34,795 nucleotides of DNA. It comes from DAORHV01 sp964434575 (lineage in GTDB: Bacteria > Patescibacteriota > Gracilibacteria > Peribacterales > Peribacteraceae). Below the pieces are notes generated by a model. That model searched no databases and was not told where the DNA came from. It worked only from the letters and a program-made list of their open reading frames with translations. The stretch covers positions 1 through 34,795 of the forward strand of contig CAYSWB010000016.1 of NCBI GenBank assembly GCA_964434575.1, given 5' to 3'. Made by a program: the position numbers and the translations under genes. Positions within the stretch are counted from its first letter, which is position 1. Every line of letters begins with the position of its first letter. Positions 1 through 6,946 of this stretch are shown here, one piece after another.

Positions 1-134
1 GCGCACCATTCCACGATGCTCTCGAAGTTGGCCGCCGACTGCTCGTGGCCCTTCCACGGCAACAGGCCGCGGTCGCGGGCCCAGCGCCGGTTGCCGTCCG
101 GGATCAGCGCGATGTGCAGCGGCTTGTCGCTCAT
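1..134 (-). CDS. uppS: Isoprenyl (undecaprenyl) diphosphate synthase, N-terminal part
   Basis: The reverse strand from the ATG at 134 encodes 44 residues before the window edge, so the 3' part is missing. The cis-prenyltransferase signature is clear: IPDGNRRWARDRG at residues 11-23, with the catalytic Asp13 of the DGN motif and the conserved Gly-His at 29-30. The family condenses isopentenyl diphosphate onto farnesyl diphosphate to make the C55 carrier lipid used for peptidoglycan and surface-polysaccharide units. The ATG overlaps the TGA of idi in an ATGA arrangement (131-134), so the two genes are probably translationally coupled. The family is certain. The exact chain length of the product cannot be told from this fragment. 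Confidence 0.88.
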   Translation of the reverse strand, partial: MSDKPLHIALIPDGNRRWARDRGLLPWKGHEQSAANFESIVEWC

Positions 135-646
135 TGCAGCAACTTCGGAAGGCCCAGGTGGAACCAGGGCGTGTAGAGCTCGGGATTCTTTTCGAAATCC
201 TTCAGCAGGTCGTCGGTCTTCATCCATTTCCAGTCCGACACCTCATCCGGGTTCGGCTGCACGTCGGCGTCCGGGCAGTAGCCCACCAACATCGTCACGT
301 ATTCATGCTCCACCCCTTTGCCGCTCGGGCATTCGGCGCGGTAGACGTAATCCGAGTGGGGGATGAGCGGCGTGGTGAATCCCAGCTCCTCCTTCAGGCG
401 GCGCTCGCCGGCCTCGGCCGGACCTTCGTCTTCGAACGGGTGGCTGCAGCACGTGTTGGCCCACACGCCGGCCCACAGCATCTTTTTCTCGCAGCGCTTC
501 TGGATCAGAATCTCCTTCCTGCCGTTTCGGAACACGTACACCGAAAACGCGCGGTGCAGCTTTCCTTTGCCCGTGTGGGCGTCCAGGATATCCGCTTCGC
601 CCAGCGGCGTGCCGTGTTCGTCGACGAGGGTGACGGTGCGGTCCAT
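131..646 (-). CDS. idi: Isopentenyl-diphosphate delta-isomerase type I
   Basis: A 171-aa protein that should interconvert isopentenyl and dimethylallyl diphosphate, feeding prenyl synthesis by the adjacent uppS. Visible type I (Nudix-fold) hallmarks are metal-ligand histidines His24, His31 and His69, catalytic Cys67 in NTCCSHP (64-70), and the acidic pair Glu113/Glu115 in GVEHEY. The Nudix-like stretch around EAGERRLKEELG is at 78-89. The length is close to the 182-aa E. coli enzyme. An upstream in-frame ATG at 688 exists, but the start at 646 is preferred. It places the family N-terminus correctly and has a TACTAT -10 box 8 nt upstream. It is the first gene of a minus-strand unit with uppS and diverges from the Hcp-like gene. 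Confidence 0.93.
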   Translation of the reverse strand: MDRTVTLVDEHGTPLGEADILDAHTGKGKLHRAFSVYVFRNGRKEILIQKRCEKKMLWAGVWANTCCSHPFEDEGPAEAGERRLKEELGFTTPLIPHSDYVYRAECPSGKGVEHEYVTMLVGYCPDADVQPNPDEVSDWKWMKTDDLLKDFEKNPELYTPWFHLGLPKLLQ

Positions 647-654
647 GGGTTCCC

Positions 655-660
655 ATAGTA
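655..660 (-). promoter_or_regulatory. -10 box of idi
   Basis: TACTAT on the minus strand, 8 nt before the idi ATG at 646. A start site about 7 nt downstream would give an essentially leaderless mRNA. No clear -35 is visible. Confidence 0.6.
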
Positions 661-705
661 CCCCAAATGGCGGCCTGCTTCCTCGCATTTTCGGGCGTTT
701 TCAGG

Positions 706-711
706 TACAAT
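706..711 (+). promoter_or_regulatory. -10 box of the Hcp-like gene
   Basis: TACAAT, 24 nt before the ATG at 736. It is the only first gene in the window with a spaced leader. No Shine-Dalgarno sequence is visible in the leader, and the -35 is weak. Confidence 0.5.
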
Positions 712-735
712 GGTCAGATTTCCCTTCAACCCATC

Positions 736-1365
736 ATGAAGACCATGCTCCGCTCTCGTTCGTCCGTGGCCTCCCTGGGCCTCATGCTCGCCGTCTCGGC
801 CTGCGTCGCCCTGGGCGTACTCCTGCTGAAGAACGCCACGTCCATGGAGGCCGAAACGGCCTTCGCCGCGCCGACCGCGGTGAACACCATCCTCAAGGAC
901 CTGGAGATGGAGATCTTCCTGCGCGTGGACGGCATCACCGGCGAGGCTGATGAAGACCGCCACCAGAACGACGTGCTCGTGGATTCGTACTCCTTCAGCA
1001 CCGCCCGCAACCCGAGCGCCGCCACCCCGACCATGACCGACTTCCTGGTGACCATGCCCGCCAACAAGGCCTCCGCCAAGCTGATGGTCTACGCCGCCGG
1101 CAGCGTGAACGTCCCGAAAGTCGTCCTGTCCGTCCGCCGTAAGGGTGCCACCGTCGACTTCATGAAGTGGACCCTGACCGACGCGTTCGTCAGTTCGTAC
1201 AAGACCGTGGGCAACCTCCACGGCGACGGCGTGCAGGACCAGGTCGGCTTCGCGTTCGGCAAAGTCGAGGCCGAGTACCGCCAGGTGCTGCCCGACGGAA
1301 ACTACGGCGCGGCCGTGAAGTCCGGCTGGGACCGCCGCAGCAATAAACCCGTCCCGGTGAAATAG
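736..1365 (+). CDS. Secreted Hcp-family (type VI tube-fold) protein
   Basis: A 209-aa protein. Residues about 57-185 match the Hcp family: MEIFLRVDGITGEADED at 58-74 parallels the usual Hcp opening. It is followed by a conserved core with ASAKLMVYAAG, VVLSVRRKG and GFAFGKVEAEY. Hcp forms hexameric rings that stack into the type VI secretion tube and is normally cytoplasmic without a signal peptide. Here a basic, hydrophobic N-terminus (1-33) is followed by an AFA-AP signal-peptidase-like site at 43-47, so export by Sec is expected. A VSAC lipobox-like tetrad at 20-23 is an alternative anchor. No other T6SS gene is present. The start at 736 was chosen over an upstream ATG at 667 because of the signal peptide and the -10 box. 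The structural family is fairly sure. The function is unknown. Confidence 0.8.
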   Translation: MKTMLRSRSSVASLGLMLAVSACVALGVLLLKNATSMEAETAFAAPTAVNTILKDLEMEIFLRVDGITGEADEDRHQNDVLVDSYSFSTARNPSAATPTMTDFLVTMPANKASAKLMVYAAGSVNVPKVVLSVRRKGATVDFMKWTLTDAFVSSYKTVGNLHGDGVQDQVGFAFGKVEAEYRQVLPDGNYGAAVKSGWDRRSNKPVPVK

Positions 1366-1372
1366 CATCTCC

Positions 1373-1396
1373 AAAACGGCCTTCGGGCCGTTTTTT
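1373..1396 (+). terminator. Rho-independent terminator after the Hcp-like gene
   Basis: Stem CGGCC (1377-1381) pairs with GGCCG (1386-1390) around a TTCG tetraloop. An A4 tract lies upstream and a T6 tract (1391-1396) downstream. It begins 8 nt after the stop codon. Confidence 0.9.
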
Positions 1397-1418
1397 GTAT
1401 CCAACAATCTGTCTTGTC

Positions 1419-1760
1419 CCTTTTTGTCCGAGCGACAAAAAGGAACCAAAAAACGCGTGCGCGCCAGCACCCACGCAGCCTCGCTTGGGCTCGGCCGCAG
1501 ACCGCTTGGCCCCCTCCGTGGCGCGCGCCCACCTGGTGGCTTGAGCACTCGTTCAGAGCTTGGAATCTCGCAACATGCCTTTCGTTCCTGTTCGACTGTT
1601 GGACACGGCGGGCAGTGTCGCGCATCTGGCCGGTGCCGTCGCGCTCCCGCCGAAGCAGTCCGTGAAATTTCGAAGAAATTTAGGACTGCGAGGCGCGTGG
1701 AGCGTAGGCCAGACGGCCTGCCGCGCGACGTTTTTGCTCCACTTTTTCAAAAAAAGTGGA
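1419..1760 (+). repeat. Structured intergenic repeat, copy 1 (candidate RNA element)
   Basis: A 342-bp non-coding block that recurs at 10417-10760 in the same orientation with most positions identical. It starts with a 10-bp hairpin (1419-1428 with 1434-1443, loop CGAGC) and ends with another (1738-1747 with 1751-1760). Internal helices are 1459-1466 with 1519-1526, 1475-1480 with 1493-1498, 1552-1555 with 1561-1565, 1606-1612 with 1646-1652, 1655-1661 with 1683-1689, and 1665-1671 with 1675-1681. Several of these differ from copy 2 by compensatory changes on both sides. It lies between the convergent ends of the Hcp-like gene and rmlA. No open frame in it is conserved between copies. Whether it acts as RNA, as a bidirectional transcription end or as a dispersed repeat is unknown. 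Confidence 0.85.
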
Positions 1761-1785
1761 AAGAAGAAAACCATGTTTCTCCTAC

Positions 1786-2571
1786 CTAGCGTTTATTGAT
1801 CAACAACTCGTTGCGCTTCTTCTGCTGCGCGGTGATGTTCTTGCTGGCGGCCTTTTCGGCGATGTCCAGCTTGCGCTGTCGCACAAGCGCGGTGGCGCGG
1901 AACAGGCTCTCGAACGTTCCGGCGTCGATCCATTCGTCTTCCAGGATGGTGGCCTTGGCCTCGCCGTTCTCCACGTACCATTTGCTGACGTCGGTGATCT
2001 CCAGCTCGCCGCGGGCGGACGGCTGCAGGTTCTTGATGATGTCGAAGCAGCGCGCGTCGTACACGTAGCAGCCGGTGACGGCGTAGTTGCTCTTGGGCTT
2101 CAGCGGCTTTTCTTCGATGCTCGTCACGTTGTCGCCGTCCAGAGTCGCCACGCCGAAGCGCTTGCAGTCGGGGAGCTCCTTCAAGAACAGGTGCGCACCG
2201 CCCTTGAAGTCGTGGATGGTCTGGGCGATGTCGCCGAAGAACACGTTGTCGCCGAGGATCACGCAGCAGTCGTCTCCGGCGGCGAACTTCTCGGCCAAGC
2301 CCAGCGCCTGCGCGATGCCGGACGGGGTGTCTTGGACCTTGTACGCGAACGAGCAGCCCATCTTGGCTCCGGAGCCAAGATAGTCCGTGATCTGGCCCAT
2401 GTTCTCGGAGCCGGTGACGATGGCGATTTCGCGGATGCCGGCCTTGCGCATGATGTCGAGCGGGTACTCGATCAGCGGCCGGTCGTAGACCGGAAGCAGG
2501 CTTTTGTTGGTCACGTCGGTCAGCGGCTTCAGCCGCGAACCCGTACCGCCGCAAATAAGGACTCCTTTCAT
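1786..2571 (-). CDS. rmlA: Glucose-1-phosphate thymidylyltransferase
   Basis: A 261-aa sugar nucleotidyltransferase, expected to join dTTP and glucose-1-phosphate into dTDP-glucose. Evidence is the pyrophosphorylase signature GGTGSRLKPLT at 8-18, Lys23 in NKSLLPVYD, the metal-binding ILGDN with Asp108, EEKP in the sugar-binding half, and a WIDAGT motif near the C-terminus. It is shorter than classical RmlA (about 290 aa) and resembles the short form. The charged tail after about residue 235 is not recognised. The start at 2571 rather than 2610 puts the nucleotide-binding strand at the N-terminus and has TACAAT 9 nt upstream. It diverges from rmlB, its pathway partner. Another NTP or sugar specificity cannot be excluded by sequence alone. 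Confidence 0.88.
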   Translation of the reverse strand: MKGVLICGGTGSRLKPLTDVTNKSLLPVYDRPLIEYPLDIMRKAGIREIAIVTGSENMGQITDYLGSGAKMGCSFAYKVQDTPSGIAQALGLAEKFAAGDDCCVILGDNVFFGDIAQTIHDFKGGAHLFLKELPDCKRFGVATLDGDNVTSIEEKPLKPKSNYAVTGCYVYDARCFDIIKNLQPSARGELEITDVSKWYVENGEAKATILEDEWIDAGTFESLFRATALVRQRKLDIAEKAASKNITAQQKKRNELLINKR

Positions 2572-2580
2572 AGGCAACGA

Positions 2581-2586
2581 ATTGTA
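2581..2586 (-). promoter_or_regulatory. -10 box of rmlA
   Basis: TACAAT on the minus strand, 9 nt before the rmlA ATG, so the transcript should be leaderless or nearly so. Confidence 0.6.
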
Positions 2587-2624
2587 GCGGCGATGGCGTC
2601 CGCAAGCCATAGGAAATACAAACG

Positions 2625-2657
2625 GGACTCCAGGACTCCCTGGACTCCGCGGAGTCC
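2625..2657. repeat. GGACTCC tandem units ending in a 16-bp palindrome, between rmlA and rmlB
   Basis: GGACTCC occurs at 2625-2631, 2633-2639 and 2642-2648 and as the inverted GGAGTCC at 2651-2657. The last two form the perfect palindrome GGACTCCGCGGAGTCC (2642-2657). It sits between the divergent -10 boxes of rmlA and rmlB, which suits an operator for both, though no regulator is known. Confidence 0.6.
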
Positions 2658-2707
2658 TTCCATGGGGATCGCCTCGTCATCAATTCCGCTGCCGTCCGCG
2701 TCTGGGG

Positions 2708-2713
2708 TATTAT
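2708..2713 (+). promoter_or_regulatory. -10 box of rmlB
   Basis: TATTAT, 8 nt before the rmlB ATG at 2722. A leaderless transcript is predicted. Confidence 0.6.
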
Positions 2714-2721
2714 CGACTCCC

Positions 2722-3675
2722 ATGAACATCCTCGTCACCGGCGGCGCCGGATTCATCGGCTCGCACTTCGTGCTGCGGCACAGGAAATTGTTCCCCGCCG
2801 ACGGCATCGTCGTGCTGGACGCCATGCGCCACGGCGCGGACAAGGAGTACCTGAAGGAAGCCATGCCCGACATCACCTTCGTGGAAGGCGACATCGCCGA
2901 CGTGGAGCTGATGCACAAGCTGGTGAAGCAGTACCTGGTGGACGTGATCGTGAACTTCGCCGCCGAGACGCACGTGGACCGCAGCATCCAGAACGCGGTG
3001 CCGTTTTTGCACAGCAACGTCATCGGCGTGCAGAGCCTCATCGAGGTTTGCCGTCAGCGTCCCGACACGCTGCTCATGCACGTCTCCACCGACGAGGTGT
3101 ACGGCGACATCCAGGACGGCGAGGCGCCGCGCCGCGTACTGGACCGCCTGGCGCCCAGTTCGCCGTACGCCGCCAGCAAGGCTTCGGGCGATCTCCTTAT
3201 CCACGCCGCGGTCCGCACGTACGGCATTCGCGCGCGCATTTCGCGCTGCACCAACAACTACGGTCCGCACCAGGCGCCCGAGAAATTCATCCCCACGGTC
3301 ATCCGCCGTGCGCTGGCCAACCAGCCGGTGCCCATCTACGCGAAAGGAGAGAACAAGCGCGACTGGCTGTTCGTCACCGACCACTGCGATGCCATCGAGG
3401 CCGTCATCCGTGTCCCCGACGGCGACGGCAAGGTGTTCCACGTCTCCGCCGATTCCGAGCGCCGCAACATCGACGTGGCCAAGCAGATCCTCGTCTTGCT
3501 CGGCAAACCCGAGAGCCTGCTGACGTTCGTGGCGGACCGTCCGGGCCATGACTGGCGCTACGCGCTGGATGCCACCACGTGCCATGCGCTGGGCTGGCGG
3601 CCCAAGGTGGGTTTCGACGAAGGTCTCAGGGATACGGTGGAGTGGTACCGTGCCCGCGCGGCCAGTGGTGAATAA
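2722..3675 (+). CDS. rmlB: dTDP-glucose 4,6-dehydratase
   Basis: A 317-aa extended short-chain dehydrogenase that should convert dTDP-glucose to dTDP-4-keto-6-deoxyglucose using bound NAD. It shows the Rossmann motif GGAGFIG (7-13), the RmlB-typical AAETHVDRSI (80-89), the catalytic triad segment Thr123-Asp124-Glu125 (TDEVYG), Tyr149-xxx-Lys153, and NNYGPHQAPEKFIP. The TDE triad separates it from 4-epimerases. The frame is open far upstream, but the family N-terminus and the -10 box fix the start at 2722. It diverges from rmlA. RmlC and RmlD are absent from the window, so the product may go to an amino-deoxysugar through the aminotransferase at 6943-8046 rather than to rhamnose. Confidence 0.93.
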   Translation: MNILVTGGAGFIGSHFVLRHRKLFPADGIVVLDAMRHGADKEYLKEAMPDITFVEGDIADVELMHKLVKQYLVDVIVNFAAETHVDRSIQNAVPFLHSNVIGVQSLIEVCRQRPDTLLMHVSTDEVYGDIQDGEAPRRVLDRLAPSSPYAASKASGDLLIHAAVRTYGIRARISRCTNNYGPHQAPEKFIPTVIRRALANQPVPIYAKGENKRDWLFVTDHCDAIEAVIRVPDGDGKVFHVSADSERRNIDVAKQILVLLGKPESLLTFVADRPGHDWRYALDATTCHALGWRPKVGFDEGLRDTVEWYRARAASGE

Positions 3676-3689
3676 GGGGTAAGCGGGAG

Positions 3690-3695
3690 TACACT
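3690..3695 (+). promoter_or_regulatory. -10 box of the GT4 operon
   Basis: TACACT, 7 nt before the ATG at 3703, just after the rmlB stop. It suggests the three-GT operon has its own leaderless start. Confidence 0.5.
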
Positions 3696-3702
3696 GTCAC
3701 CG

Positions 3703-4836
3703 ATGAAGATCGTCCTCGCGACCGGCATCTACCCGCCCGATATCGGCGGCCCGGCGACGTACGTGCGCGAGATCGCGCGCGAACTCATCGCGCAGAAGCA
3801 TGACGTCGTGGTCCTCACGTACCAGACCATTTTCGTGGACCATGCCCCGCCGCCGGCCTGGAAGATCATCCGCGTGTCGCGCGCGGGCGGCATGTTCTTC
3901 GCCTGGAAAAACTACGCCAACGCCCTGAAGGAGCACGCCACGGACGCCGACGCGGTCGTGTGCTTTTCCTCGGTCAGCACCGGCATCCCGCTGAAGATGG
4001 CGGGCCTGAAGAAGCCCAAAACCATGCTCCGCCTGGGAGGTGATTTCTTCTGGGAGCGCTACACCGCCGCCGGCGGCGGACTAGGCCTGGACCCGTGGTA
4101 CGCGGGTGCCAAGGGCGAATCGTTCAGCGATTCCGTGAACCTGGCCGTCAGCCGCATGGCCAACGCCATGTTCATGCCGGGCATCCTCAACCGCTTCGAC
4201 CACGTGGTGTACTCCACGCAGTACCAGATGGACATTCACAAGAAGCACTACAAGAAGCTGCCCGATACGCTCGTCATCCAAAACGCCATCCCGGGCGGCA
4301 ATCCCGCGCTGCACGAGCCGCACAAGCCGTTCAAGCTCTTGTTCCTGGGCCGTTTTGTGCGGTTCAAGAACGTCACCGAGTTGCTGCACGCCATGAAGGA
4401 CATCCCGGACGCCACGCTCACCATGACCGGCGAGGGCCCCGAGCGCATCCGCCTGAAGCAGGCCGCCGACGCGGCCGGACTGAGCGCACGCGTGGAGTTT
4501 CTGCGCCCGGTGCTGTCCGAGGACAAGCAGCGCCTCTTTGCCGACCATGACCTGCTGGTGCTTCCGAGCATCACCGAGATCAGCCCCAACGTCGCCCTGG
4601 AAGCCCGCGGCGCCGGCTTGCCCACGCTGCTCACGCAGCAGACGGGCCTGAGCGGCGACCTGACCAAGGGCATGGTGAAGGCCCCGCTGCACACCGCCGC
4701 GGACATCGCCCGCGCCATCGCGTCGGTGCGTACGAACTACGCGGACATCGCGCGCGAAGCCGCGTCGCGTCCGTTCGAGCGCCCGTGGTCGGCGGTGGCC
4801 CAGGAATGGGTCTCGCTGTTCTCGCGTCCTCGATGA
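3703..4836 (+). CDS. Glycosyltransferase family 4
   Basis: A 377-aa GT-B-fold retaining glycosyltransferase. The N-terminal acceptor domain opens with ATGIYPPDIGGPATYVREI, the usual GT4 glycine loop. The C-terminal donor domain has FLGRFVRFKN, the TGEGPER loop, and the nucleotide-sugar-binding EISPNVALEARGAGLP with its E-x7-E pair. It should transfer a sugar to a lipid-linked intermediate on the cytoplasmic face of the membrane. It is the first gene of three coupled GT4 genes. Its TGA overlaps the next ATG (4833-4836). Donor and acceptor cannot be deduced. Confidence 0.88.
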   Translation: MKIVLATGIYPPDIGGPATYVREIARELIAQKHDVVVLTYQTIFVDHAPPPAWKIIRVSRAGGMFFAWKNYANALKEHATDADAVVCFSSVSTGIPLKMAGLKKPKTMLRLGGDFFWERYTAAGGGLGLDPWYAGAKGESFSDSVNLAVSRMANAMFMPGILNRFDHVVYSTQYQMDIHKKHYKKLPDTLVIQNAIPGGNPALHEPHKPFKLLFLGRFVRFKNVTELLHAMKDIPDATLTMTGEGPERIRLKQAADAAGLSARVEFLRPVLSEDKQRLFADHDLLVLPSITEISPNVALEARGAGLPTLLTQQTGLSGDLTKGMVKAPLHTAADIARAIASVRTNYADIAREAASRPFERPWSAVAQEWVSLFSRPR

Positions 4837-5954
4837 AACTCCTGATGATCTCCGGCGACCGCTCGCTCCTGCAGGGAAAGCAGGGTGCGTTTCATGCCAT
4901 GCTCCAGGAATTCCGCGCGCACTGGGAGCGCATCGACGTCATCACGCCATTCACGCGCGAGTCGCTGTTGTCGCCGAAAACGTTTTTCAACAACGTCCAT
5001 TTCCACCCGTGTTCCTACGCGCTGCCGCTGCAGCCGTGGTGGATCGTGCACAAGGGCAAGAAGCTCATCGCCGAGCACGGCCACCAGGTCATGACGGTCC
5101 ACGAATACCCGCCGTTCTACAACGGCATCGGCGCCGGCATCCTCACGAAGAAGACCGGCGTGCCGGCCGTGTACGAAATCCACCACATCGTCGGCGAACC
5201 GCAGCCCGCGTCGCCGGTGGAATGGATCGGCCGCCAGATGTCGCGCATCTGGCTGAAGGGCGACTTAGTCCCGGCCGCCAAAGTCCGCACCGTGAACGGT
5301 ACCGTGCGCGATGCGCTCGTCCGCTTGGGCGTACCCGCAAGCAAGGTGGAGGTGGTGCCGTCGTTCTACTTGGACAAGGAGCTACTGAAGCCCGATGACG
5401 GCATCCACAAGCAGTACGACGTGGTGTTCTGCGGGCGCCTGGCCGCCAACAAGGGATTGCTGGAGACCATCCATGCCGTCGCGTCGCTGTCGGACGTCAC
5501 CATGCTCGTGATCGGCGACGGCGAAATGCGCATGGTCGCCGAGGGGGTGTGTCAGACGTTGGGAGTGGTGGACCGCGTGACGTTCTGCGGCTGGCTTCCC
5601 ACCGCCGCCGACGTCATGAAGAGCATCCAGGCCGGCAACATCCTGGTGATGCATTCCAAGAGCGAGGGCGGTCCGCGCGTGGCCCTGGAAGCCATGGCGC
5701 TGGGCATGCCCGTCATCGCCACCAAGGTCGGCGTGATGCCGGACGTCATCCAAGACGGCGTGAACGGCGTCCTGACGGGCGGCTCGGTCGCCGAACTCGC
5801 CAAGCACATCCAAACGCTGGCCGCCGACCGGAACCTGCGCTCCAAAATGGGCGCCGAAGCCATGAAAATCACCGAACGGTTCGAGCAGAAGAAGCTTATC
5901 CGCGAGTATGCGGATTTCCTGAAGGAAGTCGCCGCCACCCACCCCCGCGCATGA
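4833..5954 (+). CDS. Glycosyltransferase family 4
   Basis: A 373-aa GT-B glycosyltransferase. The donor domain is typical: FCGRLAANKG, then VIGDGEMR, then SKSEGGPRVALEAMALGMP with the E-x7-E signature, then a VGVMPDVIQDGVNG loop. The N-terminus (MKLLMISGDRSLLQGKQG) has a shorter glycine loop than its upstream neighbour. It also contains EYPPFYNGIGAG and YEIHHIVGEP, typical of acceptor domains. The start at 4833 was chosen because it forms an ATGA overlap with the preceding gene. An in-frame ATG at 4785 would add residues read from the upstream gene. It is coupled to the next GT by another ATGA. Substrates are unknown. Confidence 0.88.
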   Translation: MKLLMISGDRSLLQGKQGAFHAMLQEFRAHWERIDVITPFTRESLLSPKTFFNNVHFHPCSYALPLQPWWIVHKGKKLIAEHGHQVMTVHEYPPFYNGIGAGILTKKTGVPAVYEIHHIVGEPQPASPVEWIGRQMSRIWLKGDLVPAAKVRTVNGTVRDALVRLGVPASKVEVVPSFYLDKELLKPDDGIHKQYDVVFCGRLAANKGLLETIHAVASLSDVTMLVIGDGEMRMVAEGVCQTLGVVDRVTFCGWLPTAADVMKSIQAGNILVMHSKSEGGPRVALEAMALGMPVIATKVGVMPDVIQDGVNGVLTGGSVAELAKHIQTLAADRNLRSKMGAEAMKITERFEQKKLIREYADFLKEVAATHPRA

Positions 5955-6946
5955 AGCTCCTCTTCATCACCCAGAAGCTGAAACAACAGGATGCCTTCGG
6001 CGTCCTGTGGGTCCGCGCGTTCCACGAGGCGGGTTACGACGTGCAGGTCATTTGCCTGGAAGGCGACGGCCGGAACCTGGAATTCCCGGTGCATAGCCTG
6101 GGCAAAGAGCGCGGCTGGCCGAAGTGGCGCTCCGTCCTGGAGTACTACTCGCTCATCTGGACGCTGAAGTACGACCGCGTGTTCGTGCATATGGCTCCCG
6201 TCTGGTATCAGCTGGGCTGGTGGGTATGGCTCCTGAAGGGCGTTCCGGCGTACCTGTGGTATACGCACTACAAGATGCAATGGGGCGTGCGGTTGTTCGG
6301 ATGGTTCGGCAAACGGTTCTTTGCGGCTACGCCGCAGAGCCTGCCGCAGTACAACGGCTCGCCCAAAAAAGTGGTCGTCGGCCACGGCATCGACATGCAC
6401 TTCTGGCCCAAGCGCACGAACCAGTGCAAGAACCCCACGCGCCTTCTGGTCGTGCACCGCCTCAGCCGCTCCAAGCGCCTGGAGCTGAGCATCAAGGCCC
6501 TCCTGCATCTGCCCACTGATTTCACGCTGGACGTCTACGGCATCGAGGCCGAGCGCGACTACGTCGCCGAGCTGAAGAAGCTGGTCGAGGACCTGAAGCT
6601 GAACCACCGCGTCACGTTCCACGGTACCAAGCCCATGGACCAGCTGCCCATGATCTATGTCCGCCACCGCCTGATCCTGAACATGGCCAGCGAAACGATC
6701 GACAAAACCATGCTGGAGGCCATGACGTGCGGTTGTTACCCGGTCACGACCAAGGCCAACGCCGATGCGATCGGCATTCCGGCCGCGCCGGACTTGGACA
6801 CGCCGGAAGCTATCGCGGTATTCGTGCAGAAGAACGCAGGGAAACTCCCGGTTTCCGATGACGAAATGTACCGCGTCGTCAGCGAAGGCCACAGCCTGCA
6901 CGGGCTCGTGGCGAAGATGGACGCGTACATGCGCAAGGGGGACTAA
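5951..6946 (+). CDS. Glycosyltransferase family 4
   Basis: A 331-aa GT-B glycosyltransferase, third in the ATGA-linked set. The donor domain is recognisable from LVVHRLSRSKRLELSIKALL, the DVYGIEAERDY segment and ASETIDKTMLEAMTCGCYP, where the E-x7-E pair lies. The N-terminal domain is short (MKLLFITQKLKQQDAFGVL) and contains a hydrophobic stretch, VWYQLGWWVWLLKGVPAYLW, that may contact the membrane. The long open frame upstream of 5951 is a shadow of the preceding gene. Its stop overlaps, tail to tail, the stop of the minus-strand aminotransferase (6943-6946). Substrates are unknown. Confidence 0.86.
   Translation: MKLLFITQKLKQQDAFGVLWVRAFHEAGYDVQVICLEGDGRNLEFPVHSLGKERGWPKWRSVLEYYSLIWTLKYDRVFVHMAPVWYQLGWWVWLLKGVPAYLWYTHYKMQWGVRLFGWFGKRFFAATPQSLPQYNGSPKKVVVGHGIDMHFWPKRTNQCKNPTRLLVVHRLSRSKRLELSIKALLHLPTDFTLDVYGIEAERDYVAELKKLVEDLKLNHRVTFHGTKPMDQLPMIYVRHRLILNMASETIDKTMLEAMTCGCYPVTTKANADAIGIPAAPDLDTPEAIAVFVQKNAGKLPVSDDEMYRVVSEGHSLHGLVAKMDAYMRKGD

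Noticed and set aside
736..1365. Evidence of a type VI secretion system
   Set aside because: Only the Hcp fold is present, with a signal peptide, and there are no sheath, baseplate or spike genes in the window.
1414..1799. Several open frames within repeat copy 1 (and similar ones in copy 2)
   Set aside because: The frames are not kept between the copies, which differ by indels not in multiples of three. The sequence is better explained by conserved hairpins.
1756..2721. N-terminal extension of RmlB
   Set aside because: The extension is the antisense of rmlA. The RmlB family starts at the MNILVTGGAG strand and the promoter box lies at 2708.
6943..6946. Antiparallel 4-nt overlap of the stop codons of the GT4 and aminotransferase genes
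   Set aside because: Tail-to-tail overlaps of this size are common in compact genomes and need no special explanation.
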